This document shows positions 1 to 6,062 of a stretch of DNA of 27,313 nt, in pieces (positions within the stretch are counted from its first letter, which is position 1; each line of letters opens with the position of its first letter). The position numbers and the translations under genes were made by a program. Origin of the DNA: Castellaniella sp044508625 (GTDB lineage Bacteria > Pseudomonadota > Gammaproteobacteria > Burkholderiales > Burkholderiaceae_B); assembly GCA_044508625.1 (NCBI GenBank), contig JBIQHJ010000050.1, forward strand, positions 1 through 27,313, in the 5' to 3' direction. A model generated the notes under the pieces. It worked only from the letters and a program-made list of their open reading frames with translations. It made no database searches and was not told the DNA's origin.

Positions 1-5
1 CGGAA

Positions 6-30
6 GGGGGCGGGGGTTCCGGGGGTGGGG
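6..30 (+). other. G-quadruplex-forming motif
   Basis: Four consecutive G-tracts (5, 5, 5 and 4 Gs) are separated by loops of 1, 4 and 1 bases, which fits the canonical intramolecular quadruplex pattern. It lies about 80 bp upstream of the DUF3460-scpA genes on the coding strand. Folding in vivo and any regulatory effect are inference; the gene to the left is outside the window. Confidence 0.5.
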
Positions 31-107
31 CTGACATCTGGGAGGCCGGATCGGCCCGGGTGAAGTAAACTGGGCGCACCGATCGATCGAGCGCATATGG
101 CGATATT

Positions 108-299
108 ATGGCAAATAACTTTGAATCCGAGCTGACGCAGTTCCTCAAGAAATACAAGACCGAGCGGCCCGACACCGAGGCGCGCCAGCGCGCGGGCCGC
201 GGCCGCCTGTGGGACAAGTACATCGATCCCGAGCTCCAAGAGGGCTACAAGGCGGCGCGCGTCCCCCAGGATCCCTACGTCTATTACCAGAAAGCCTGA
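108..299 (+). CDS. DUF3460 family protein
   Basis: Small protein of 63 residues that I recognise as the DUF3460 family, common in Burkholderiales; no biochemical function is established. Visible features are a hydrophilic, probably helical N-terminal half, an Arg-rich middle (around residues 26-33), a central WDKYIDPELQEGYKAARV stretch and a Tyr-rich C-terminus. There is no signal peptide or membrane segment, so it is probably cytoplasmic. The ATG at 108 is used because it gives the family's usual length; no strong Shine-Dalgarno sequence precedes it. The gene ends 8 bp before scpA and is likely cotranscribed with it. Confidence 0.8.
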   Translation: MANNFESELTQFLKKYKTERPDTEARQRAGRGRLWDKYIDPELQEGYKAARVPQDPYVYYQKA

Positions 300-307
300 C
301 GCCGCCC

Positions 308-1180
308 ATGCGTGCGCCGGACGAGGATCCGGGGCTGTCGGCCCTGGTGGCCCCGGAAATCGACAGCACCCCCGACGTCGTCGACAGCGTCGCCCTGGCT
401 CGCCTGTATGGCGAGCCGCTGTTTTCCATTCCCCAGGACCTCTACATCCCGCCCGACGCCCTCGAGGTGTTCCTCGAGGCCTTCGAAGGCCCGCTGGACC
501 TGCTGCTCTACCTGATCCGCAAGCAGAACTTCAATGTGCTGGACATCCCCATGGCGGAGGTCACGGCGCAATACCTGGCCTATGTCGAGCAGATCCGCGA
601 GGGCAATCTCGAGCTGGCCGGCGAATACCTGCTGATGGCCGCCATGCTGATCGAGATCAAGTCGCGCATGCTGCTGCCGGTGCGCAAGTCCGACACCGGC
701 GAGGAGCCCGAGGATCCCCGGGCCGAGCTGGTCCGCCGCCTGCTGGAATACGAGCGCATGAAGCTCGCCGCCCAGCGGCTCGACGCCATGCCGCAGATCG
801 GGCGCGATTTCCAGGTGGCGCACGCCTTTGCCGACCTGCGCGCCGAGCGCCTGCCGCCCGAGGTGTCGGTGGCCGACCTGCGCGAGGCGTGGGCGCAGAT
901 CATGCGCCGCGCGCGCCTCAACGCCCATCACCGCATCACCCGCGAGCAGCTCTCCGTGCGCGACCACATGAGCCGCATCCTGCGGCGCCTCTCGGACGTG
1001 CGCTTCATGGAGTTCACCGAGCTTTTCATCGAGCGCATCCGCGAGGGGGACGCGGCCGCCGTGGTCGTCGTGCATTTCCTCGCCCTGCTCGAGCTCGCGC
1101 GCGAGTCGCTGCTGGAGATCACCCAGGCGGCGCCCTATGCGCCGCTGTATGTCAGACTGTCATATACTCGCTCGGCCTGA
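308..1180 (+). CDS. scpA: Segregation and condensation protein A (ScpA kleisin)
   Basis: Kleisin subunit of the bacterial condensin SMC-ScpA-ScpB, which bridges the SMC ATPase heads and helps compact and segregate the chromosome; cytoplasmic, nucleoid-associated. The 290-residue product carries the family signature near residues 58-75 (VFLEAFEGPLDLLLYLIR), then an MAEVTAQYL segment, an EYLLMAAMLIEIKSRMLLP helix, and a C-terminal winged-helix region ending with FLALLELARESLLEI. The reading frame is open further upstream, but those codons overlap the DUF3460 gene in another frame and do not resemble ScpA; the ATG at 308 removes the overlap. An N-terminal extension of about 55 residues precedes the conserved core. 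panC follows after 27 bp. Confidence 0.9.
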   Translation: MRAPDEDPGLSALVAPEIDSTPDVVDSVALARLYGEPLFSIPQDLYIPPDALEVFLEAFEGPLDLLLYLIRKQNFNVLDIPMAEVTAQYLAYVEQIREGNLELAGEYLLMAAMLIEIKSRMLLPVRKSDTGEEPEDPRAELVRRLLEYERMKLAAQRLDAMPQIGRDFQVAHAFADLRAERLPPEVSVADLREAWAQIMRRARLNAHHRITREQLSVRDHMSRILRRLSDVRFMEFTELFIERIREGDAAAVVVVHFLALLELARESLLEITQAAPYAPLYVRLSYTRSA

Positions 1181-1207
1181 CCGTTTCAGGCGCGCCGGAG
1201 GAACCCC

Positions 1208-2062
1208 TTGAAAGTCGTCCATACCATCGAAGCCCTGCGCGACCAGTTGCGCGGCCAATTGCGGGTGGCCTTCGTCCCGACCATGGGAAACCTGCATGAC
1301 GCCCACCTGTCCCTGATGCGCCTGGCGCGCCAGCACGGCGATCCGGTGGTGGCGAGCATTTTCGTCAATCGCCTGCAGTTCGGGCCCAACGAGGACTTCG
1401 ACCGCTATCCGCGCACCCTGGCCGAGGACATCGCCAAGCTCGAGCGCGAGCGGGACGTCTACGTGCTGTTCGCGCCCGACGAGCGCGAGATGTATCCCGA
1501 ACCCCAGAATTTCCGCATCCAGCCCGGCGATGCGCTGGGCAAGATCCTCGAGGGCGAGTTCCGGCCCGATTTCTTCGTCGGCGTGAGCACCGTCGTGCTC
1601 AAGCTCTTTTCCTGTGTCCAGCCGCGCGTCGCGGTGTTCGGCAAAAAGGACTACCAGCAGCTCATGGTCGTGCGCGCCATGTGCCGGCAGTTCCAGTTGC
1701 CCGTCGAGATCCTCGCCCACGAGACCGTGCGCGACGCCGACGGCCTCGCCCTGTCCTCGCGCAACCGCTTCCTCAGCCCCGGCGAGCGTGCCGAGGCGCC
1801 CAACCTGTACGGCGCGCTGCAGCGCGTGCGGGATGCGGTGCTGGGCGGCAATGCGGACCTGCAGGCGGTCGAGGACGAGGCCCGCCGGATGCTGGACGCC
1901 CGGGGCTGGCGCGTCGACTACGTGTCCCTGCGGCGCCAGCGCGACCTGCTGCCGCCCGATCCGGCCGAGATCCGGGCCGGCGAGCCCCTCGTGGTCCTGG
2001 CGGCGGCCCGCCTGGGCAGCACGCGCCTGATCGACAACCTCGAGCTCCAGGTCCGCGCCTGA
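1208..2062 (+). CDS. panC: Pantoate--beta-alanine ligase (pantothenate synthetase)
   Basis: Catalyses ATP-dependent condensation of pantoate and beta-alanine to pantothenate, the last step of vitamin B5 synthesis and a feed into CoA; cytoplasmic. The 284-residue product has the usual family length. Key motifs are PTMGNLHDAH (residues 24-33, the HxxH ATP-binding motif), the VNRLQFGPNEDFDRYPRTL pantoate-binding segment, FFVGVSTVVLKLF, GKKDYQQ (about 145-151) and the C-terminal SSRNRFLS motif. The start is TTG at 1208, supported by a GGAGG Shine-Dalgarno sequence about 8 bp upstream and by alignment to the family N-terminus. Its TGA stop lies inside the first unit of a tandem 21-bp repeat. CoaE, further along the same pathway, is encoded 1.3 kb downstream. 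Confidence 0.95.
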   Translation: MKVVHTIEALRDQLRGQLRVAFVPTMGNLHDAHLSLMRLARQHGDPVVASIFVNRLQFGPNEDFDRYPRTLAEDIAKLERERDVYVLFAPDEREMYPEPQNFRIQPGDALGKILEGEFRPDFFVGVSTVVLKLFSCVQPRVAVFGKKDYQQLMVVRAMCRQFQLPVEILAHETVRDADGLALSSRNRFLSPGERAEAPNLYGALQRVRDAVLGGNADLQAVEDEARRMLDARGWRVDYVSLRRQRDLLPPDPAEIRAGEPLVVLAAARLGSTRLIDNLELQVRA

Positions 2063-2101
2063 GCGGCCGGCGGGGCACGTTGAGCGGCCGGCGGGACACG
2101 T
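2060..2101 (+). repeat. Tandem 21-bp direct repeat at panC stop
   Basis: Two adjacent 21-bp units (2060-2080 and 2081-2101) differ at a single base. The first unit begins with the panC TGA stop codon, so the duplication copies the stop and the bases after it. No terminator-like stem is formed. It looks like a recent local slippage duplication. Confidence 0.85.
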
Positions 2102-2105
2102 TTCT

Positions 2106-2125
2106 ACCTGTCAGGACTGACAGCT
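2106..2125. promoter_or_regulatory. lux-box-like inverted repeat
   Basis: The 20 bp ACCTGTCAGGACTGACAGCT contain a perfect 7-bp inverted repeat (CTGTCAG, GA centre, CTGACAG). They match the general lux-box layout, including the CT-N12-AG spacing of las/rhl-type boxes. The dyad sits 61 bp upstream of a LuxR-type HTH gene, so it is a candidate operator for it. That the adjacent protein binds here is inference. The 2-base centre and the lack of a T-run argue against a terminator. Confidence 0.55.
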
Positions 2126-2186
2126 TATCGCGGCCGGTGGTCCGTGGCAGAATCCCCTGCACTTCGACCACTCAAGGAGCCCAGTC

Positions 2187-2483
2187 ATGTCAAGGCCAGC
2201 CGCTTCATTCGACATCCGCGAAGAGCAGGTGTCGCCGTTCAACGTCCTGACGCGGCGCGAGCGCGACGTCCTCGCCTACGTGACCCGCGGTACGCCCAAC
2301 AAGGTGATCGCCGCCGAGCTCGGCGTCTCGCAGCGCACGGTCGAGGCGCACCGCGCGCGGATCTTTGAAAAGATGCGGGTGCGCAATGCCGTGGAGCTGG
2401 CTCACCGCTACCTGTACTGGCAACTGGGCGCGGACGACGCGCCCCGCCCGGAGGACCAGCCGGCGGCGCGCCGCGCCGGATAG
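2187..2483 (+). CDS. Small LuxR/FixJ-type HTH transcriptional regulator (DNA-binding domain only)
   Basis: The 98-residue protein consists almost entirely of a LuxR-type helix-turn-helix domain: LTRRERDVLAYVTRGTPNKV (residues 21-40), then the recognition-helix segment AAELGVSQRTVEAHRARIFEKM and an AVELAHRYLYW dimerisation-type helix. There is no receiver domain and no autoinducer-binding domain, so it is either a stand-alone regulator or depends on a partner. The ATG at 2187 has a good AAGGAG Shine-Dalgarno sequence 8-9 bp upstream. A lux-box-like dyad lies 61 bp upstream, which suggests autoregulation. The C-terminal 15 residues are polar and Pro/Arg-rich. The gene ends just before a 14-bp tandem repeat array that runs into the convergent lipoprotein gene. 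Target genes are unknown. Confidence 0.82.
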   Translation: MSRPAASFDIREEQVSPFNVLTRRERDVLAYVTRGTPNKVIAAELGVSQRTVEAHRARIFEKMRVRNAVELAHRYLYWQLGADDAPRPEDQPAARRAG

Positions 2484-2490
2484 CCGCCGG

Positions 2491-2588
2491 GGCTCGGCCG
2501 CGCGGCCAGGTCGCCGGGGTTCAGTCGCTCGGGCTCAGTCGCCGCGGCTCAGTTGCCGGTGCTTGGCCGCCGGGGCTCAGTCGCCGGG
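2491..2588. repeat. Degenerate 14-bp tandem repeat (minisatellite)
   Basis: About seven head-to-tail 14-bp units, approximate consensus GCTCAGTCGCCGGG, span the gap between the LuxR-type gene and the convergent lipoprotein gene. Well-formed units begin at 2505, 2519, 2533, 2547, 2561 and 2575; the one at 2491 is weaker. The lipoprotein stop codon (2577-2579) lies inside the last unit. Because 14 is not a multiple of 3, slippage there would change that protein's C-terminus. Confidence 0.8.
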
Positions 2589-3254
2589 GCGCGTGCAGGC
2601 CTGGGCCGGATGCCCGGACAATTCCTCGATCGGATCGATGTCGGCCTGGCGCTTGAGCGTGTAGTCCAGCAGGGGCCGGTGGCCGTCCATCATGAGGATG
2701 CGCAGGGTGCTGTTCGAGGTGAATTCGAGCTGGGCCGTGGTGCGCTCGCCGACCTGCAGCATGATCCGCAGGGGCTTGTCGCCGGTGATGTACCAGCAGC
2801 CCATTTGGGTGCTCGTCTTGGCGGTGTCGACCGTGGTGCTGCGGGCGCGCCACTGGCCGTCGGGCGCCAGGGTCAGCGTCATGCGCGAGGCCGGGCATTG
2901 CATGCCGCCGGCGCAGGGCACCGTGCCCAGGTAGGTGTGCGTCTCGGCCAGCGGCGCCGGCGCCGGCTCGGCGGCGGGGGCCGCCGCGGGCGCGTCCGCG
3001 GCCGCCTGGTCCTGGCCGCCGGCCTGGGCCGGCTTGCGCTGGGTATTGGGCCCGAAGCCCAACTGGATCTGCGATGGCGCGACGACCTGGGTGCCGCCCT
3101 GGGCGCGGTGCATGGCGTCCGAGGCCGTGCCGCCGGGCGCGGGCTGGTAGTAGCCGGGCTCGCGTTGCTGGGCGCAGGCCGCCAGCAGGATCAGCAGGGC
3201 GGGCGCGAGGACCAGCCGATACGGTCGACGTGTCGCGAGGGCGGGAAAACGCAT
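2577..3254 (-). CDS. Lipoprotein with NlpE-like (META/NlpE_N-type) domain
   Basis: Predicted 225-residue lipoprotein. A basic N-terminus (MRFPALATRRPYR) and hydrophobic segment end in the lipobox LAAC, with lipidated Cys27; Ala at +2 suggests outer-membrane sorting. Residues 30-95 are a Pro/Ala/Gln-rich linker. From about residue 98 (THTYLGTVPCAGGMQCPASR) there is a beta-rich domain resembling the NlpE N-terminal family: a YxGxxPC-type opening, then alternating strands with LTLAPDGQW and a later GCWYITGDKPLRIML. NlpE-like proteins sense envelope or copper stress; that role here is inference. The start at 3254 is preceded by GGAG. An upstream in-frame extension lacks lipoprotein features and is rejected. 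The gene diverges from coaE, with 145 bp between starts, and its 3' end runs into the 14-bp repeat array. Confidence 0.75.
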   Translation of the reverse strand: MRFPALATRRPYRLVLAPALLILLAACAQQREPGYYQPAPGGTASDAMHRAQGGTQVVAPSQIQLGFGPNTQRKPAQAGGQDQAAADAPAAAPAAEPAPAPLAETHTYLGTVPCAGGMQCPASRMTLTLAPDGQWRARSTTVDTAKTSTQMGCWYITGDKPLRIMLQVGERTTAQLEFTSNSTLRILMMDGHRPLLDYTLKRQADIDPIEELSGHPAQACTRPGD

Positions 3255-3364
3255 GGATGGGCTCCGGGTCTGAAATTCGCATTCTACGCATTTGCGCGAG
3301 GCTTGGCGATGGCGCGCCGCCCGCGGCCCGGGGCGCCTGTGCCGCCGCGGCGGCCTGCGGTACA

Positions 3365-3378
3365 GTCGAGGTGTCGAC
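3365..3378. promoter_or_regulatory. Small dyad upstream of coaE
   Basis: GTCGA-GGTG-TCGAC is a perfect 5-bp inverted repeat with a 4-base centre, 21 bp upstream of the coaE ATG, in the region shared with the divergent lipoprotein gene. It could be an operator or an mRNA leader hairpin. Such short GC-rich dyads also arise by chance. Confidence 0.25.
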
Positions 3379-3399
3379 ACCCACAGGAGTTCACGAGGC

Positions 3400-4032
3400 A
3401 TGTTTTCCGTCGGCCTGACCGGAGGCATAGGATCCGGCAAATCGCAGGTGGCCGAGCTGCTGGCGGGATGGGGCGCGGCCATCGTCGACGCCGACCGCAT
3501 CGCCCACGCCCTGACGGCGCCGGGCGGCGGGGCCATCGAGGCGATCCGCGCGCGCTTCGGCGAGGCGGCGATCGGCGCGGATGGCGCCATGGACCGGGCC
3601 TGGATGCGGGCACACGTGTTCGGCGAGCCCGGGGCGCGGCGCGAGCTCGAGGCGATCCTCCATCCCCTGATCGATCACGCGGTGCGCTCCCAGGCGGCGC
3701 GGGCGCGCGGCTGCTACCTGGTCTATGTGGTGCCCCTGCTCGCCGAGAGCGGACGCTGGCGCGAGCGGGTCGACCGGATCTGCGTCGTCGACTGCGATCC
3801 CGAGACCCAGGTGCGGCGCGTCCAGGCCCGCAGCGGGCTGACGCCGCAAGCCATTGGGCGTATCATGTCCGCACAAGCATCGCGGGAGGAACGCCTGGCG
3901 ATCGCGGACGACGTCGTGCTCAATGATGGCCCGACGAGCCTGGACGAGCTGGTGCGCCGTACCCGCGCCCTCCATGATTCCTGGTGCGCGCAGGCCGCGC
4001 GCCGATCCGGCGGCAAATCCAGTCACGAATAG
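3400..4032 (+). CDS. coaE: Dephospho-CoA kinase
   Basis: Phosphorylates the ribose 3'-hydroxyl of dephospho-CoA with ATP, the last step of CoA synthesis; cytoplasmic. The product is 210 residues, typical for the family. The N-terminus MFSVGLTGGIGSGKSQ holds the P-loop (GGIGSGKS, residues 8-15), followed by DADRIAH (substrate-binding Asp region), a LEAILHPLI lid segment and the VVPLLAESGRW motif. The ATG at 3400 starts exactly at the conserved family N-terminus, with AGGAG upstream. The frame is open back to 3292, but those residues are not conserved-looking. zapD begins 12 bp downstream, so the two are probably cotranscribed, an arrangement common in beta- and gammaproteobacteria. Confidence 0.95.
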   Translation: MFSVGLTGGIGSGKSQVAELLAGWGAAIVDADRIAHALTAPGGGAIEAIRARFGEAAIGADGAMDRAWMRAHVFGEPGARRELEAILHPLIDHAVRSQAARARGCYLVYVVPLLAESGRWRERVDRICVVDCDPETQVRRVQARSGLTPQAIGRIMSAQASREERLAIADDVVLNDGPTSLDELVRRTRALHDSWCAQAARRSGGKSSHE

Positions 4033-4044
4033 GGTGAGTAGCGC

Positions 4045-4797
4045 GTGGTTCTATACGAGTACCCCTGCAACGAACGAGTCCGGACCTTCCTCAGAGTCGA
4101 GCATCTGTTCGATCGCCTGTTCTTCTTCGCGCAGGGCGAGGATGCGCGCTGCCACCAGGTCGCGATGGCGACTCTGTTCGATTTGCTGGATATCTGCGAC
4201 CGGGCGGACCTGCGCACCGCGGTGCTGCAGGACCTCGACCGCCACCGCAGCGCCCTGTCGGCCCTGCGCGACCATCCCGGCGTGGACGGCGCGATGGTGG
4301 ACGAGCTGCTGGCCCAGATCCAGGCCGCCGCGGCGGGCCTCAGCGGCCAGGGGCGCATCGGCCAGTACCTGCGCGACAACGAGTGGCTGGCGAGCCTGCG
4401 CGGCCGGGTGACGGTGCCCGGCGGCTCGTCGCAGATCGACATGCCTTCCTATCATGCCTGGCAGATCCGGCCCGCCGAGGCGCGCTCGCGCGACCTGGCC
4501 CGCTGGATCGACCCGTTCCTGCCGCTGTACAAGGCCATGGCCATGATCCTGCGGCTGCTGCGCGATTCGGGCGATGCCCAGGACCAGCGCGCCACTCAGG
4601 GCGCCTACCAGGAAATGCTGGGCGGCAAGACCTTCCAGCTCCTCAGGGTCTGGGTCGACGAGTCCCTCCAGGTCTTTCCCGAGATCAGCGCCAACAAGTA
4701 CGTGATCTGGGTGCGGTTTTCCGGCCAGGACACGGAATTCAAGCCCCAGCCGGCGACGCGCGACATCGGCTTCCGGCTCGCTCGCTGTAATATCTAG
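4045..4797 (+). CDS. zapD: Cell division protein ZapD
   Basis: Z-ring-associated protein that binds the FtsZ C-terminal tail and bundles FtsZ filaments; cytoplasmic, at midcell. The product is 250 residues, normal for ZapD (YacF/DUF1342). Recognisable features are the N-terminus MVLYEYPCNERVRTFLRVEH, an all-helical first domain with LFFFAQGEDARCHQVAM, and the beta-rich C-terminal domain with GKTFQLLRVWVDES, FPEISANKYVIWVRF and the terminal ARCNI. The start is a GTG at 4045; it matches the family N-terminus and lies 12 bp after coaE. In many proteobacteria the next gene is yacG, a small zinc-finger gyrase inhibitor. No such gene follows here; an efflux operon does. Confidence 0.93.
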   Translation: MVLYEYPCNERVRTFLRVEHLFDRLFFFAQGEDARCHQVAMATLFDLLDICDRADLRTAVLQDLDRHRSALSALRDHPGVDGAMVDELLAQIQAAAAGLSGQGRIGQYLRDNEWLASLRGRVTVPGGSSQIDMPSYHAWQIRPAEARSRDLARWIDPFLPLYKAMAMILRLLRDSGDAQDQRATQGAYQEMLGGKTFQLLRVWVDESLQVFPEISANKYVIWVRFSGQDTEFKPQPATRDIGFRLARCNI

Positions 4798-4862
4798 GCT
4801 GTTTTCAGCGAGGCGGGGCAGGTCGTCGGGGCCGGTGCGCCTCCTGCATGCCGGAGATTCAT

Positions 4863-6062
4863 ATGGTGGGTTCCACGATGCGGCCGAGGATGCGCCGCCG
4901 GTCCTGGGTCTTGGGGGCGGCGATCGTCCTGGCCGGCTTGGCCGTGGCGTATTGGCTGTATTGGCCCGGCGGGGCGGGTGCCCCCGGCGGCCCGGGCCGC
5001 CAGGGCGGATTCCCCGGGCGGGCGGCGGCCACGCCGGTCCGCGTGGCCCAGGCCCAGGACGGCGCCGTCGCCCGGCTGCTCGATGCGATCGGCACCGTCA
5101 CCTCCAGCGGCACCGTCACCGTGCGCCCCCGGGTCGATGGCCTGCTGGAATCGATCGCCTTCGAGGACGGGCAGGCGGTGCGCGCGGGCGACCTGCTGGC
5201 GCGCATCGATCCCGAGCCCTTCCGGATCCAGCTCGACCAGGCCCTGGGCCAGCAGGCCCAGCATGCGGCCCAGCTCGCCAACGCCGAGCGCGACCTCAAG
5301 CGCTACGAGCAATTGTTCAAGCAGGATTCGGTGGCGCGCCAGCAGCTCGATACGGCACGCGCGCAGGTCCTCGAGCTGCAAGGCCAGGCGCGCATCGACC
5401 AGGCCGCGGTCGAGGACGCGCGGCGGCAGCTCGGCTACACGCGGATCGTCGCGCCGATCGACGGGCGCCTGGGCCTGCGCAAGGTCGATGCGGGCAATAT
5501 GGTCAGCGCCTCGGATGCGGACGGCCTGGTGGTGATCACCCGCAGCCGCCCGATCGACGTGGTGTTCGCGGCACCCCAGGTGCGGCTGGACGAGCTGCTC
5601 GCGGGGCAGGCGGCGGGCGGCGGCCTCGCGGTCGACGCCCTGGCGCGCGGCGGCGAGCGCGTGCTCGCGCGCGGCACCCTCGTCGCGATCGACAACCAGA
5701 TCGACGTGTCCACCGGCACGGTCGGGCTCAAGGCGCGCTTCGCCAACGAGGACGATGCGCTGTTTCCCAACCAGTTCGTCAATGTGCGCCTGTACCTGGG
5801 CGAGCAGCGCGGCGTCGTCGTGCCGGTGCGGGCGGTGCAGCGCGGCTCGGTGGGGGCCTTCGTCTACCGGGTCGATGAGCAGCGGCGCGCGCACGTCGTG
5901 CCGGTGCGCACCGGCACGACCGACGGCGAGCGCGTCATCGTCGAGGACGGCTTGCAGGCGGGCGACCAGGTGGTGATCGAGGGCACCGATCGCCTGCGCG
6001 AGGACAGTCCCGTCGAGATCGTGGAGGGCGATCCCCAGGCGGCCCGGGGAAGCCCTCGGTGA
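4863..6062 (+). CDS. mdtA: RND efflux periplasmic adaptor subunit (MdtA-type)
   Basis: Membrane-fusion protein joining the inner-membrane RND pumps to an outer-membrane channel. The 399-residue product has a basic N-terminus, one membrane anchor (about residues 15-33) and a Gly/Pro-rich periplasmic linker. The barrel-sandwich/lipoyl half follows (VRPRVDGLLESIAFEDGQAV, about 88-107, and DLLARIDP). Next come an alpha-hairpin with EQLFKQDSVARQQLDTARAQ, the second lipoyl half (YTRIVAPIDGRLGLRKVDAG) and beta-barrel domains. Three in-frame ATGs exist (4848, 4863, 4878); 4863 has a GGAG 6 bp upstream and is preferred. The stop overlaps the mdtB GTG by 4 bp (GTGA), indicating translational coupling. 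The adaptor-pump-pump order matches enterobacterial mdtABC. No BaeSR-like regulator is in the window. Confidence 0.9.
   Translation: MVGSTMRPRMRRRSWVLGAAIVLAGLAVAYWLYWPGGAGAPGGPGRQGGFPGRAAATPVRVAQAQDGAVARLLDAIGTVTSSGTVTVRPRVDGLLESIAFEDGQAVRAGDLLARIDPEPFRIQLDQALGQQAQHAAQLANAERDLKRYEQLFKQDSVARQQLDTARAQVLELQGQARIDQAAVEDARRQLGYTRIVAPIDGRLGLRKVDAGNMVSASDADGLVVITRSRPIDVVFAAPQVRLDELLAGQAAGGGLAVDALARGGERVLARGTLVAIDNQIDVSTGTVGLKARFANEDDALFPNQFVNVRLYLGEQRGVVVPVRAVQRGSVGAFVYRVDEQRRAHVVPVRTGTTDGERVIVEDGLQAGDQVVIEGTDRLREDSPVEIVEGDPQAARGSPR

Noticed and set aside
209..307. 33-codon upstream extension of scpA
   Set aside because: Overlaps the DUF3460 gene and does not resemble ScpA.
4781..4812. CTCGCT/AGCGAG stem with inner GCTG-TTTT-CAGC after zapD, possible terminator
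   Set aside because: Short, weak stems with no following T-run; the outer arm lies within the zapD coding end.
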